In this document: positions 46,606 to 55,892 of the stretch, one piece after another
How positions within the stretch are numbered: the first letter of the stretch is position 1
How the letters are laid out: the number at the start of each line of letters is the position of its first letter
Assembly: GCA_019119575.1 (NCBI GenBank)
Contig: DWWT01000017.1
Coordinates: 1-64,000, forward strand
Origin: Candidatus Enterocloster excrementipullorum
GTDB lineage: Bacteria; Bacillota; Clostridia; Lachnospirales; Lachnospiraceae
Direction of reading: 5' to 3'
DNA length: 64,000 nucleotides
Notes under the pieces: generated by a model
Databases searched by the model: none
What the model saw: only the letters and a program-made list of their open reading frames with translations
Told to the model about the DNA's origin: nothing
Position numbers and translations under genes: made by a program

Positions 46606-47574
46606 ATGGAACCAAAACAGATTATCCAGTCAATCAAGGAGAAAATGCCCTGTGTCAAATCCGTATATTTTGTGGGATGCGGCGCATCCAAAGCGGAGCT
46701 GTATCCTGGAAAATATTTTCTGGAAATGAATTCTAAGAATATCCGGGTGGGACACTATACGGCCAATGAATTCCTTCACGCAACTCCGGTTGCAGTCGAT
46801 GAGACAGCAATCGTGGTGACTTGTTCTCTGGGAGGAACAACACCGGAGACCGTGGCGGCATCGAAGAAAGCGATGGAGCTGGGCGCGCAGGTAATCGCAG
46901 TGACCCATGCGGCGGAGTCCCCCCTGGCTAAGAATGCCCATTATGTGATCCTTCATGGATTTGAAAAGAACTATGCGGCCAAGCTGGAGAAGATGACCAA
47001 CGTTTTAATGCTGGCCGTGGAGATTTTAAATCAGTATGAGGGATATGCCCATTACGATGAGATGCAGGAAGCTTTCGGCAAAATTTATGATGTAATTGAG
47101 AAATCCGTATCCTTCGTACTGCCGTCCGCGAAACGCTTCGCAGAGGACTATAAGGATGCGCCCGTCATCTATGTAATGAGCTCCGGCGCTACGCAGGAGG
47201 TGGCTTATGCCTTCTCAATCTGCCTGCTTATGGAGATGCAGTGGGTTAACTCAGGCTCTTTCCACGATGGTGAATTTTTCCATGGACCCTTTGAGATTGT
47301 GGACAAGGATGTGCCCTTTATCCTGCTGATGAACGAGGGACGCACCAGAGCACTGGATTCCCGGGCTCTTGATTTCCTGAATCGTTTCCAGGCAAAGACT
47401 ACGGTACTTGACGGAAAAGACTTTGGAATTGGCTCGGAGGTTCCGGCTGCAGTGGCAGAGTATTTTAATCCTATGGTGCTCACAGCGGTCCTTAGGGTAT
47501 ATGCGGAGCAGCTGGCAATTGTGCGCTGCCATCCGCTGACACAGAGAAGATACATGTGGAAGCTGGAATATTAA
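46606..47574 (+). CDS. FrlB-like SIS-domain sugar isomerase (fructosamine-6-P deglycase type), copy 1
   Basis: 322 residues with two SIS domains. The first starts VYFVGCGASKAELYPGKYFL; TCSLGGTTPETVAASKKAME is the phosphosugar loop. HDGEFFHGPFEIVDKDVPFI and the C-terminal HPLTQRRYMWKLEY match FrlB (EFRHGPLEIV..VPF, ERRYYGGLVEY). FrlB splits fructoselysine 6-phosphate to glucose 6-phosphate and lysine. Which glycated amine this copy takes is unknown. GGAGGGAG precedes the ATG. It is the first gene of the sis-sis-gntR-frlC unit. Confidence 0.82.
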   Translation: MEPKQIIQSIKEKMPCVKSVYFVGCGASKAELYPGKYFLEMNSKNIRVGHYTANEFLHATPVAVDETAIVVTCSLGGTTPETVAASKKAMELGAQVIAVTHAAESPLAKNAHYVILHGFEKNYAAKLEKMTNVLMLAVEILNQYEGYAHYDEMQEAFGKIYDVIEKSVSFVLPSAKRFAEDYKDAPVIYVMSSGATQEVAYAFSICLLMEMQWVNSGSFHDGEFFHGPFEIVDKDVPFILLMNEGRTRALDSRALDFLNRFQAKTTVLDGKDFGIGSEVPAAVAEYFNPMVLTAVLRVYAEQLAIVRCHPLTQRRYMWKLEY

Positions 47575-47677
47575 TAACCGTTCGGGAAAGCGGGAGAACA
47601 GAAGAAGCAAAAAAGTGCCGTTTTAGACCGCCGCGGATAGTAATTCGTGATGACGGTATGTAATGGAGGGAAAGAAC

Positions 47678-48673
47678 ATGTTTAATTTTGATGAGGCAAA
47701 AGTAAGACAGGAGCACCAGAACGGTGTGGACATCATTCCGCAGGTGGAGAAGATTGTGGACGAGGTCTGCGAAAAGGGATATTCATCGATCTTTTATATC
47801 GGCATCGGCGGTACGGTCCTTTATGCCAGTCAGATGATGCATATTGTAAAACAGCTCGGCGCAAAGGTGCCGCTTTACGTGGAGAATGCAGCGGATTTCA
47901 ATCTTGTGGGAAATCCCTTCTTTGACAAGGACTCCGTGGTTGTGATCGAGTCCATTTCCGGAGATACTAAGGAAGTGGTGGAAACGGTGAGAAAAGCCCA
48001 TGAGGCAGGCGCACGGGTAATCGGATATGTGGAAAAGGCGGGAACGCCTCTGTATGAGAACAGCGATTACCTGGTAAGCACGGTAGGCGGCGGCTACTAT
48101 TTCTGGTACACCGTGACCCTGCGTTTCCTGAAGAATGCGGGATATTTTGACAAATACGATCAGTTCTTTAAAGAAATTGTACATATGCCTGACAATGTGG
48201 TCCAGATCTATAAGGATGCCGATGCCGACGCGGAGGCTTATGCAAAGACCTACTGCGATGAGCCCCTCACCTATCTGATCGGCTCCGGAAACCTGGAGGA
48301 CTGGGCAACCTGCTACGGCATGTGCATTATGGAGGAGATGCAGTGGATGCGCACGAGACCTATCTCCGCGGCAAATTTCTTCCATGGAACCCTGGAGGTT
48401 GTGGAGAGGGATATTCCGGTAATTTTAATTAAGGGCGAGGATGCTACCCGTCCTCAGATGGATCGAGTAGAGAAGTTTGTAAATACGATCAGCGCTAAGG
48501 TGATTGCCTTTGACTCCAAGAAATTTAAGCTGGAGGGAATCAGTGACGAGTTCCGCTGGATTTTGGCTCCTATTGTGATGCGTTCCGCTTTCCAGCGCGT
48601 AAATGTACATTTGGAGCACTACAGAAGACACCCGCTGGCGATCCGCAGATATTACAGGCATCTGGACTACTAA
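47678..48673 (+). CDS. FrlB-like SIS-domain sugar isomerase, copy 2
   Basis: 331 residues. IFYIGIGGTVLYASQMMHIV opens the first SIS domain and ESISGDTKEVVETVRKAHEA is the phosphosugar loop. ISAANFFHGTLEVVERDIPV replaces the usual GEFFHGPFEIV, and the C-terminus RRHPLAIRRYYRHLDY is kept. It is the most divergent of the three copies. The start is ATG 47678, 10 nt after GGAGGG; an ATG within that site is not used. It may handle a different glycated amine, for example one of glucosamine type. Confidence 0.8.
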   Translation: MFNFDEAKVRQEHQNGVDIIPQVEKIVDEVCEKGYSSIFYIGIGGTVLYASQMMHIVKQLGAKVPLYVENAADFNLVGNPFFDKDSVVVIESISGDTKEVVETVRKAHEAGARVIGYVEKAGTPLYENSDYLVSTVGGGYYFWYTVTLRFLKNAGYFDKYDQFFKEIVHMPDNVVQIYKDADADAEAYAKTYCDEPLTYLIGSGNLEDWATCYGMCIMEEMQWMRTRPISAANFFHGTLEVVERDIPVILIKGEDATRPQMDRVEKFVNTISAKVIAFDSKKFKLEGISDEFRWILAPIVMRSAFQRVNVHLEHYRRHPLAIRRYYRHLDY

Positions 48674-48775
48674 AATTCTGGCATAAATTCCTTCTCTGTG
48701 TTATGATAATGATAATAAAAAAACAGGCTGCAGGAAACATTCGGTGGCGCATCATGGAACATGGAGGGGAAAAGA

Positions 48776-49513
48776 ATGTCAGATGTGGTTCGGGATACCG
48801 CGGTTCCGCTGTACCTTCAGATTGCCCAGGATATCAAGGGAAAGATTGACCGAAAGGAGATTGCGGCCAATTCCCGGATTCCTACAGAGGCAGAGCTGAG
48901 CAATGCTTACCAGGTGAGTCGTATTACTATACGAAAAGCCCTGGAAATATTGGTGGATGAGGAGATTTTGGTGCGCAGGCAGAGGATCGGCACCTTTGTG
49001 TCAGACAAAAAACTGTCAAGAAATCTGAATCATTTTATGGGATTTACAAAAATATGCGAACTCAACGGCAAAAAGGCGGGAACCAATTTTTTGTCCGCTG
49101 AGCTGGTGCGGGCCATGCCGTCGGATGTAAAGCGTCTTGGGCTTTCGGAGGACGATAAGGTGATCCGTATCCGCCGGCTGCGCTACTGTGATGATGTGCC
49201 GGTGATTTTGGAGGAAAATCATTTTCCGAAAGAATATGCGTACCTCCTGGCGGAGGATTTAAACGGATCCCTGAATGAAATATTAAACCGGCATGGGGTA
49301 TCCCTGGTGGGCGGTTCCAAGATTATCGGGGTGTGTTATGCCAACCGTGAGGAGGCGCGCCTTTTGAACATCAAGGAAAATGATGCCCTCATCCTCTCAA
49401 AGGATGTGGTTCACGATGCGGCCGGAAACGCGGTTTACTGGGGAAAAGAAGTTATCAATGTGGAGCGCTATGAGTATAAAATTCTCATAAATGATCGGGT
49501 GGAATTTGGATGA
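48776..49513 (+). CDS. GntR family (HutC/UTRA) regulator, FrlR-like
   Basis: 245 residues. An N-terminal winged helix-turn-helix (VPLYLQIAQDIKGKIDRKEI, RIPTEAELSNAYQVSRITIR, KALEILVDEEILVRRQRIGT) precedes a UTRA ligand domain (FMGFTKICELNGKKAGTNFL through ALILSKDVVHD). UTRA proteins bind phosphorylated sugars or amino sugars. FrlR of Bacillus belongs here. It is the likely binder of the shared -10 motif at 46557, 50576 and 58232. The ATG at 48776 has GGAGGGG upstream, and its stop overlaps the next start. Confidence 0.9.
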   Translation: MSDVVRDTAVPLYLQIAQDIKGKIDRKEIAANSRIPTEAELSNAYQVSRITIRKALEILVDEEILVRRQRIGTFVSDKKLSRNLNHFMGFTKICELNGKKAGTNFLSAELVRAMPSDVKRLGLSEDDKVIRIRRLRYCDDVPVILEENHFPKEYAYLLAEDLNGSLNEILNRHGVSLVGGSKIIGVCYANREEARLLNIKENDALILSKDVVHDAAGNAVYWGKEVINVERYEYKILINDRVEFG

Positions 49514-50343
49514 AGTATATAGGCCGAAGACAGATTTCTGTCATGAATATTCAGTATAAATACTTCCCGCTGTCCTTATTTTTGGATGACGCGGTGCGCT
49601 TTGGAGTGGAAAATGTGGAGCTGTGGGGCGCTTCGCCCCACTTCCATATGGAGGATATGACCTATGCGCAGATTCGGGATGTGCGCCGGGAAATTGAGTC
49701 CCGGAAGCTGAACCTTGTGTGCTTTACCCCGGAACAGTGCGTATATCCGGTAAATCTGGCCTCGGACAATGAAGATACCCGCAGGCGAAGCAGAAAGTTT
49801 TTTGAGAACAGTATCCGGGCAGCGGGGGAACTGGGCTGCAAAAAGGTTTTGGTAACCTCGGGAACGGGATATTTTGACGAGAGCAACCGGGAGGATGCCT
49901 GGAAATGGGCGGCGGATGGACTGTATGCCCTGGGCGAGATGGCAGCGGATTACGGCACGGTTCTGGCTCTGGAGGTGCTCCGCAGGGATGAGAGCAATCT
50001 GGTACATGATCTGCCGAGCCTTCTTCGGATGCTGAATGAGCTGAATCATCCCGCTGTTGGCGGGATGATCGATACGATTCCCATGGCATTGGCCGGAGAG
50101 AGGCCGGCCCAGTATCTGGAGTCTCTGGGAGATAAGCTGGTGCACATTCATTTTATTGACGGTGCTCCTCGGGGCCACCTGGCGTGGGGGGATGGAGTCC
50201 TGGATATGGAGGGATATCTGGCGGAACTGGATGCATATCCCTATAAGGGATATCTGTCCCTGGAGATTACGGACGGAAGGTATTTTACGGATCCGTCCTC
50301 CTCGGTGGAAAAAAGTATAAAACGGCTCTGGTCCGTGCTTTAG
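49510..50343 (+). CDS. FrlC-like sugar epimerase (TIM barrel)
   Basis: 277 residues. FGVENVELWGASPHFHMED near residue 35 matches the ELGYDGIEIWGGRPHA region of FrlC (fructoselysine 3-epimerase). ALEVLRRDESNLVHDLPSLL, GGMIDTIPMALAGERP and KLVHIHFIDGAPRGHLAWGD carry the metal ligands Glu, Asp and His of the family. It lets the pathway use psicoselysine-type epimers. It overlaps the regulator gene by 4 nt, so the two are co-translated. Confidence 0.82.
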   Translation: MKYIGRRQISVMNIQYKYFPLSLFLDDAVRFGVENVELWGASPHFHMEDMTYAQIRDVRREIESRKLNLVCFTPEQCVYPVNLASDNEDTRRRSRKFFENSIRAAGELGCKKVLVTSGTGYFDESNREDAWKWAADGLYALGEMAADYGTVLALEVLRRDESNLVHDLPSLLRMLNELNHPAVGGMIDTIPMALAGERPAQYLESLGDKLVHIHFIDGAPRGHLAWGDGVLDMEGYLAELDAYPYKGYLSLEITDGRYFTDPSSSVEKSIKRLWSVL

Positions 50344-50389
50344 GATGTGAAAACGGCGCGTACAGGCGCCGGAAAACATATGACAAAGG

Positions 50390-50437
50390 CGTCATGCGGC
50401 GGAAAATAGAAAGAATTTCCGCTGCATGGCGTTTTTT
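50390..50437 (+). terminator. Intrinsic terminator after the frlC-like gene
   Basis: A 15-16-bp stem (50390-50405 with 50416-50431, some G-T pairs), followed by six T. The remaining 100 nt up to the next promoter hold nothing recognisable. Confidence 0.88.
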
Positions 50438-50562
50438 CGTAGGCAGCGGGCCGGGAGACACGCCTTGGCGTCCATCCGATGACTGCCGTGAGGGCTACAT
50501 ACCCCGCCGGCTGAACGGTTACGAATTATGTAAAATTTGCTCAAATGAATTCGAATAAATAC

Positions 50563-50601
50563 TTGATTTATTGGTGCAAATATGATATAACAAAATAGTA
50601 C
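50563..50601 (+). promoter_or_regulatory. Promoter and candidate FrlR-type operator of the kinase-ABC-deglycase operon
   Basis: TTGATT (50563-50568), a 17-nt spacer and TATAAC (50586-50591). The core GATATAACAAAATAG over the -10 is identical at 58239-58253 and near-identical, in the other orientation, at 46557. Confidence 0.75.
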
Positions 50602-50636
50602 ATTAAAAAATAACAAATAAAGGTGCGTGAAAATAC

Positions 50637-51569
50637 ATGATAAAGGTTCTTGGAATTGGCGATAATGTCTGCGATAAGTACCTCCATACGAAGACCATCT
50701 ACCCAGGCGGCAATGCTCTGAACGTAGCTGTTTTTGCCAAGGTGATGGGAGCGGAAGCGGCATACCTGGGCACCTTCGGGGATGATGAGGTGGGGGAACA
50801 CGTGTATACGGTGGTGAAGGAGCTGGGACTGGATTTGTCCCACTGCCGTATGGAACAGGGGCCCAACGGCTGTGCCAGAGTGCAGCTGGTGGACGGAGAC
50901 CGGGTTTTCCTGGAGGGAAATCACGGGGGAATCTCCAGAGAAAAGCCTCCTGTATTGACGAAATTAGATGAGCACTACATATCAAAGTATGATCTGATCC
51001 ATACCAGTATTCATAGTTTTATGGAGTCGGAGCTTCCGGCGATGAACCGGGCCGGAAAATTCGTATCTATGGATTTTTCCAACCGTTACGATGAGGAGTA
51101 CTTGAAAAACTGCTGCCCCTATATTGACTGCGGAGAGATTTCCTGCGGCGATATGGAGGAAGAGGAGATAAAGAAAACCATGCTTCAGATGATGGATTTC
51201 GGTTGCCGTCACATAGTGATTGCGACGCGGGGATCCAAAGGGTCTCTGGTTCTGGTGGACGGGACGTTTTATGAGCAGTCTCCCTGCCTGGTGAAGGCCA
51301 AGGATACCATGGGAGCAGGGGATTCGTTTATCGCCTGCTTCCTGGTTCACTACCTGGACGGAATCGGGGAGGCAGTTGATTTCGGCGAGGGGTCGGGAAG
51401 CCGGGGAACGGTGACGGCCGCAAGCTATAAGGATCTTCTTATTAAGACCAGCCTGTACCGGGCGGCGGTGTTCTCCGCCGGGCAGTGCCAGAGAGACGGA
51501 TCCTTTGGATTTGGAAAGGTGGTTGATCTGACAGAGGAAGACCGGAAGATCATGAACCATTCAAAATAA
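50637..51569 (+). CDS. FrlD-like PfkB family fructosamine kinase
   Basis: 310 residues. GIGDNVCDKYLHTKTIYPGG, NALNVAVFAKVMGAEAAYLG and GTFGDDEVGEHV match FrlD (fructoselysine 6-kinase). AKDTMGAGDSFIACF is the PfkB anion-hole signature with the catalytic Asp. FrlD adds the 6-phosphate that FrlB needs. An insert near residue 245-275 (Gly/Ser-rich, EGSGSRGTVTAASYKDLLIK) is longer than in E. coli FrlD and interrupts the region after the catalytic motif. It opens the operon. The ribosome site (AAAGGTG) is 7-8 nt upstream. Confidence 0.87.
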   Translation: MIKVLGIGDNVCDKYLHTKTIYPGGNALNVAVFAKVMGAEAAYLGTFGDDEVGEHVYTVVKELGLDLSHCRMEQGPNGCARVQLVDGDRVFLEGNHGGISREKPPVLTKLDEHYISKYDLIHTSIHSFMESELPAMNRAGKFVSMDFSNRYDEEYLKNCCPYIDCGEISCGDMEEEEIKKTMLQMMDFGCRHIVIATRGSKGSLVLVDGTFYEQSPCLVKAKDTMGAGDSFIACFLVHYLDGIGEAVDFGEGSGSRGTVTAASYKDLLIKTSLYRAAVFSAGQCQRDGSFGFGKVVDLTEEDRKIMNHSK

Positions 51570-51604
51570 GCCCGAAAAAGGGTTAAGCAGGAAAGGAGAG
51601 TTTT

Positions 51605-52984
51605 ATGAGAAAAAGAGTGGCAAAGAAGGCATTGTTAGCAGCAGTGGCGGGCCTTGCGGCGCTGGGCCTTGCAGCATGCGGAGGCAGTTCCAGTGAGACA
51701 ACGGCAGCAGCAGGAGATTCCGCAGAGACTACGGCGGCTGCAGAGGGAGATACCACCGCAGCGGCAGCGGAATCCACCGGCGAGCAGAAGGTGATCCGGT
51801 TCATGCACCGTTTCCCGGACGAGCCCTACAACAGCTTCATCGAGGCAAAGCTCCACGAGTATGAGGAATCCCATCCGGATATTAAGTTTGAGATCTCCAG
51901 TGCTCAGAACCAGGAGTATAAGGAGAGAATTCAGGTTGTGGTAGGCGGTGAGGAGGCACCGGATATCTTCTTCAGCTGGGTTGGCGACTTTACGGAGCGG
52001 TTCATCCGCGAGGATTTGATTCTGGATCTGACGCCCTATCTGGAGGAGGATCCGGAGTGGAAGGACTCCTTGATTGAGTCCCAGATCGCTGAGTACACTA
52101 CGGACGACGGCATGGTTTACGGAATCCCCTTCCGTCTGGACTGCAAGCTGTTCTTCTACAACACCCAGATTTTTGAGGAGAACGGCCTGACAGCTCCCAC
52201 CACCTGGGATGAGCTGATTCAGGTGTGCGAGACGTTAAAGGCAGCGGGCATCACCCCCATTGCCTACGGCAACCTGGAGCCCTGGTCCGCTTCCCACTAT
52301 ATCGGCACGCTGAACCAGATCTGTGTGCCGGATGATGTGCGGGAGAAGGATTACGATCCCGCCAGCGGCGAGTTTACGGATCCCGGATATGTGCAGGCCC
52401 TTGAGTATTATCAGCAGCTGCTTCCCTACATGACGGAGAATCCCAACGGCGTGAAGCCCGATATGGGACGTATGAATTTCTCCATGGGAACTGCCGGAAT
52501 GTATTTTGCAGAGCTGATCGAGATCCCCTACATCACAGCTGAGAATCCGGAGATGGAGTTCGGTATGTTTAAGTTCCCGCCCATCGAGGGAGCCGCAGGC
52601 AACGCGAATATCCTTACAGGCGCTCCCGAGGGCTTTGTGGTGTGCTCCAAGACCCAGTATCCCGACGAGTGTGTAGAGTTCCTTAAGTGGTTCCTTGGAA
52701 CCGAGGTGGGAACCGAGCAGTGCCAGGAGATCGGCTGGTTCAACGCCGCGAAGAATACAACGGACGGTGTCACCGATCAGGCCCTGCTTGACGGCTACAA
52801 TACCATCATGGAAGCCGAGGCCATGGGTCCCTGGCTTGACAACGCCCTGTACTCCACTGTATGCGACGAGTACCTGACCGCTGTGTCTGACCTGACCAAT
52901 GGAGACATCACTCCCGAGGAGGCTATGGCCCGCATCCAGGCAAAGGCCGTGGAGGCCCAGACTCTGGTGGGTACCGGCGAATAA
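51605..52984 (+). CDS. Extracellular solute-binding lipoprotein (FrlO-like)
   Basis: 459 residues. The lipoprotein signal ends in GLAAC with lipid-bearing Cys25. A Ser/Thr/Ala/Glu-rich linker (about 26-60) is followed by a family-1 binding fold (KVIRFMHRFPDEPYNSFIEA, ISSAQNQEYKERIQVVVGGE, PDIFFSWVGDFTERFIRE). Position and order match FrlO of Bacillus, which binds fructosamines. AAAGGAG precedes the ATG. Confidence 0.9.
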   Translation: MRKRVAKKALLAAVAGLAALGLAACGGSSSETTAAAGDSAETTAAAEGDTTAAAAESTGEQKVIRFMHRFPDEPYNSFIEAKLHEYEESHPDIKFEISSAQNQEYKERIQVVVGGEEAPDIFFSWVGDFTERFIREDLILDLTPYLEEDPEWKDSLIESQIAEYTTDDGMVYGIPFRLDCKLFFYNTQIFEENGLTAPTTWDELIQVCETLKAAGITPIAYGNLEPWSASHYIGTLNQICVPDDVREKDYDPASGEFTDPGYVQALEYYQQLLPYMTENPNGVKPDMGRMNFSMGTAGMYFAELIEIPYITAENPEMEFGMFKFPPIEGAAGNANILTGAPEGFVVCSKTQYPDECVEFLKWFLGTEVGTEQCQEIGWFNAAKNTTDGVTDQALLDGYNTIMEAEAMGPWLDNALYSTVCDEYLTAVSDLTNGDITPEEAMARIQAKAVEAQTLVGTGE

Positions 52985-53021
52985 GCTTCAAAGGTATAAC
53001 AGGCCCTGGGCCTGAACACAG

Positions 53022-53052
53022 AGGGGCTGCCGTCTTATAAGCGGCAGCCCCT
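53022..53052 (+). terminator. Intra-operon stem-loop after the binding-protein gene
   Basis: A perfect 11-bp GC-rich stem (53022-53032 with 53042-53052) without a T run. Such hairpins protect the abundant binding-protein message and lower expression of the permeases. Confidence 0.7.
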
Positions 53053-53081
53053 GCGCTAAAAAATCTAAGGAAGGTGATCAT

Positions 53082-53954
53082 GTGAGAACGAAAAAGCACA
53101 CGCCGTATCTTTATATGCTGCCGGGTGTTTTAATGGTTCTGTTTTTTGTCTACATTCCGGTGCTTATGAATATCGTCTACAGCTTTTTCAGGCTGTCGTC
53201 CTTTTCAGCGGAGAGCACCTTCGTGGGTCTGGACAATTACAGAAGATTTTTTTCTGATGATGTGTTTCCCATTATGCTGAAAAATAACGTGGCCTACTGC
53301 ATCATCTCCCTCATCGTTCAGGTGGGGTTCGGAACCATCCTGGCGCTGATTTTGGAGAGCAACGCCATTGGGTCTAAGATGCGGGATTTTTTCAGAAACT
53401 TTTACTATCTGCCCGCCCTGATCTCCCTCACGGCGGTGGGCCTTATGTTTACCTTTATCTACGACCCGAATATCGGCTTCCTGAACAACCTGTTAAAGAT
53501 TTTTGACCTGCCCACACAGAGCTGGCTGGGTGATTCGAAGCTTGCGATCTACTGCATCATCGCTATGAGCCAGTGGCAGTTTACCGGCTACATAACCCTG
53601 CTCATGGTGGTGGCCTTCCAGAATGTCCCCAGGGACTATGTGGAGGCAGCGGCCATTGACGGAGCAGGACCTATCAAGCGTGCGCTCTACATCATGCTTC
53701 CCCAGGCAAAGGAGCAGCTCCTTGTCTGCACCATCATTACCATAATCGGCGCCTTCAAGCTCTATACCGAGGTGTACGCTACCACGAGCGGCGGCCCCGG
53801 CAACAGTTCCCAGGTGCTGGGACTCTACCTGTATCAGCAGGCCTTCCTGCACTCGGATCTGGGAATGGCGGCTGTGACGGGCGTTTTTATCTTTGTGATT
53901 ACGGTTACCCTTTCGATTATCCAGATCCGGGTGACCCGGTCCGGAAGCGTGTAG
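53082..53954 (+). CDS. ABC transporter permease (FrlN-like)
   Basis: 290 residues with six hydrophobic helices and a GTG start. PYLYMLPGVLMVLFFVYIPV is helix 1 and YVEAAAIDGAGPIKRALYIM followed by LPQAKE is the EAA loop. A GGAAGG site precedes the start, and an overlapping ATG-TGA lies just upstream. It pairs with the next permease; no ATPase is encoded here, so a shared MsmK-type ATPase is likely. Confidence 0.9.
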   Translation: MRTKKHTPYLYMLPGVLMVLFFVYIPVLMNIVYSFFRLSSFSAESTFVGLDNYRRFFSDDVFPIMLKNNVAYCIISLIVQVGFGTILALILESNAIGSKMRDFFRNFYYLPALISLTAVGLMFTFIYDPNIGFLNNLLKIFDLPTQSWLGDSKLAIYCIIAMSQWQFTGYITLLMVVAFQNVPRDYVEAAAIDGAGPIKRALYIMLPQAKEQLLVCTIITIIGAFKLYTEVYATTSGGPGNSSQVLGLYLYQQAFLHSDLGMAAVTGVFIFVITVTLSIIQIRVTRSGSV

Positions 53955-53967
53955 GGGAGGTGGAGCT

Positions 53968-54798
53968 ATGAATAAGAAAAAAATCCGTGTTTCATCCATT
54001 CTTCTGAACCTCCTGTGCATTGTGCTCTGCGCGGTTATTGCGGCGCCCCTTTTGTGGATTATCTTAAACTCCTTTAAGACCAACCAGGAGATGTTCATGG
54101 ATTCCCTGGCCCTGCCGGAGGTATGGCAGTTCGGCAATTATGCCAAGGCCTGGTCCATGGGACTTTACCGGTATTTCGGCAACTCTGTCCTGGTAAGCGC
54201 CATTGCTCTTGTGGGCATATTGGTGCTGGCCTCCTTCCTTGCCTATGGCCTGACGCGCTTCCGGGCAAAGGGGAGCAACATTATTTTCATTATCGTGCTG
54301 GGCGGCATGGCGCTCTCCGAGCAGATTGCCCTGGTGCCCCTTTACAACATCCTGCAGGCTTTGCACCTGTATGACACCTATGCGGCGGTAATACTGCCCT
54401 ATATCGCGTTTCGGATTCCCTTTACGGTGTTTTTGATGCGCGCCTACTTTATCACGATTCCCGAGGAGCTGGAGGAGGCTGCCGTTGTGGATGGCTATAA
54501 CAGCCTGCAGATATTTACCAAGATTATTGTGCCTATCTCCAAGCCTATATTCGCCTCCTGCGCCATCGTGAACCTGAACTTCGTGTGGAATGAGTTCCTG
54601 TTTGCCAATGTGTTCCTGAGCAATAAGGCCATCCAGACCATCCCCATTGGCCTGATGACCTTTAAGGGGGACTTGAAGGTGGATTATACGACCACGCTGG
54701 CAGGTCTGATTATCGCCTCTATGCCTCTTATCATCCTCTTTCTGCTGATGAGCAAGCAGTTTGTGCGCGGACTTACAAGCGGGGCTGTCAAGGGGTAG
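53968..54798 (+). CDS. ABC transporter permease (FrlM-like)
   Basis: 276 residues, six hydrophobic helices. AAPLLWIILNSFKTNQEMFM is the MalG-type start and ELEEAAVVDGYNSLQIFTKI followed by IVPISKP is the EAA loop. GGGGAGG precedes the ATG, and only 13 nt separate it from the first permease. Confidence 0.9.
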   Translation: MNKKKIRVSSILLNLLCIVLCAVIAAPLLWIILNSFKTNQEMFMDSLALPEVWQFGNYAKAWSMGLYRYFGNSVLVSAIALVGILVLASFLAYGLTRFRAKGSNIIFIIVLGGMALSEQIALVPLYNILQALHLYDTYAAVILPYIAFRIPFTVFLMRAYFITIPEELEEAAVVDGYNSLQIFTKIIVPISKPIFASCAIVNLNFVWNEFLFANVFLSNKAIQTIPIGLMTFKGDLKVDYTTTLAGLIIASMPLIILFLLMSKQFVRGLTSGAVKG

Positions 54799-54883
54799 AA
54801 GGCGGAGATGTTTTGTGGATTTTGCGCGGAAATGATTTTGATACAGAGCCGGAGGAACCGGCCCGGAAAGGAAAATAAAAGCT

Positions 54884-55846
54884 ATGCAGAAAGTAAAAGA
54901 AATTGTAGGAAGCATCCTGAAGGATCACGCGGTTGACACGGTGTATTTTGTGGGATGCGGGGGTTCTCTGGCGGGGTTCTTCCCGGCTAAGTATTTTTTA
55001 AGCTGCGAGGCTGCGAAGCTTAAGGTGGGATATATCAACGCCAATGAGTTTGTCCATGCGACGCCTAAGGAGATCGGTCCGGGCGCGGTTGTGATTCTGG
55101 CTTCCCAGAGGGGCAATACGCCGGAGACTGTGAAGGCCTGCCAGGTTGCGAGAGAGAAGGGAGCCGCCACCGTAGGCCTTACCTTCCAGGTTCCCTCACC
55201 GCTCTCCGAGGCTGCGGAGTATGTGATTCTCTATGAGTTCGGCGATGGCTCCGTTGTGGAGTACCAGAAGCCCTCCTACGGCTTTAAACTGGCGGTGGAG
55301 CTCTTGCAGGAGATTGAGGGATATGCGGATTATGATAAGCTTCTGGACGGCCTCAAGAAGATGGACGGTATTGTGAAGAAGGCCTGCCGGGAAATCGTGC
55401 CCTACGCCATCAAGTATGCCTGGGAGTTCAAGGACGATTCCGTGATCTATACCATGGGAAGCGGCGCCTCCTGGGGCAGCGCCCACCAGGAATCCATCTG
55501 CATCTTTATGGAAATGCAGTGGATCAACTCCAGCGTCATCCATTCCGGCGAGTATTTCCACGGCCCCTTTGAGATCACGGATAAGAACACGGCCTTCCTG
55601 ATGATGAAGTCCACCGGAAGAACCCGCGCGCTGGACGACAGGGCCCTGACCTTTATGAAAAAGTTCAATGATCGCTGCATGATCCTGGACGGGCTTGATT
55701 ATGGAATGGGAGAGCTGGGCAATGTGTCCGAGTACCTGGATCCTTTCTTCCACACCAATGTAGTGCGGGTATTCAACAACCTGCTGGCTGATGTGAGAAA
55801 CCATCCGCTGAGTGTGAGACGGTATATGTGGAAGTTTGATTATTAA
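54884..55846 (+). CDS. FrlB-like SIS-domain sugar isomerase, copy 3
   Basis: 320 residues. It is closely related to copy 1, sharing the start VYFVGCGGSLAGFFPAKYFL, the loop ASQRGNTPETVKACQVAREK, HSGEYFHGPFEITDKNTAFL and the end HPLSVRRYMWKFDY. It probably releases glucose 6-phosphate from the phosphorylated Amadori product. It completes a D-O-N-M-B gene set like that of the Bacillus frl operon. AAAGGAA precedes the ATG. Confidence 0.85.
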   Translation: MQKVKEIVGSILKDHAVDTVYFVGCGGSLAGFFPAKYFLSCEAAKLKVGYINANEFVHATPKEIGPGAVVILASQRGNTPETVKACQVAREKGAATVGLTFQVPSPLSEAAEYVILYEFGDGSVVEYQKPSYGFKLAVELLQEIEGYADYDKLLDGLKKMDGIVKKACREIVPYAIKYAWEFKDDSVIYTMGSGASWGSAHQESICIFMEMQWINSSVIHSGEYFHGPFEITDKNTAFLMMKSTGRTRALDDRALTFMKKFNDRCMILDGLDYGMGELGNVSEYLDPFFHTNVVRVFNNLLADVRNHPLSVRRYMWKFDY

Positions 55847-55857
55847 TTTCCAGATAT

Positions 55858-55886
55858 TTGACATTTCGCATAAAGTAGTGTATAAG
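55858..55886 (+). promoter_or_regulatory. Orphan promoter beyond copy 3 of the frlB-like genes
   Basis: TTGACA (55858-55863), a 17-nt spacer and TATAAG (55881-55886). There is no open frame before the terminator 40 nt on. Confidence 0.6.
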
Positions 55887-55892
55887 TATATA

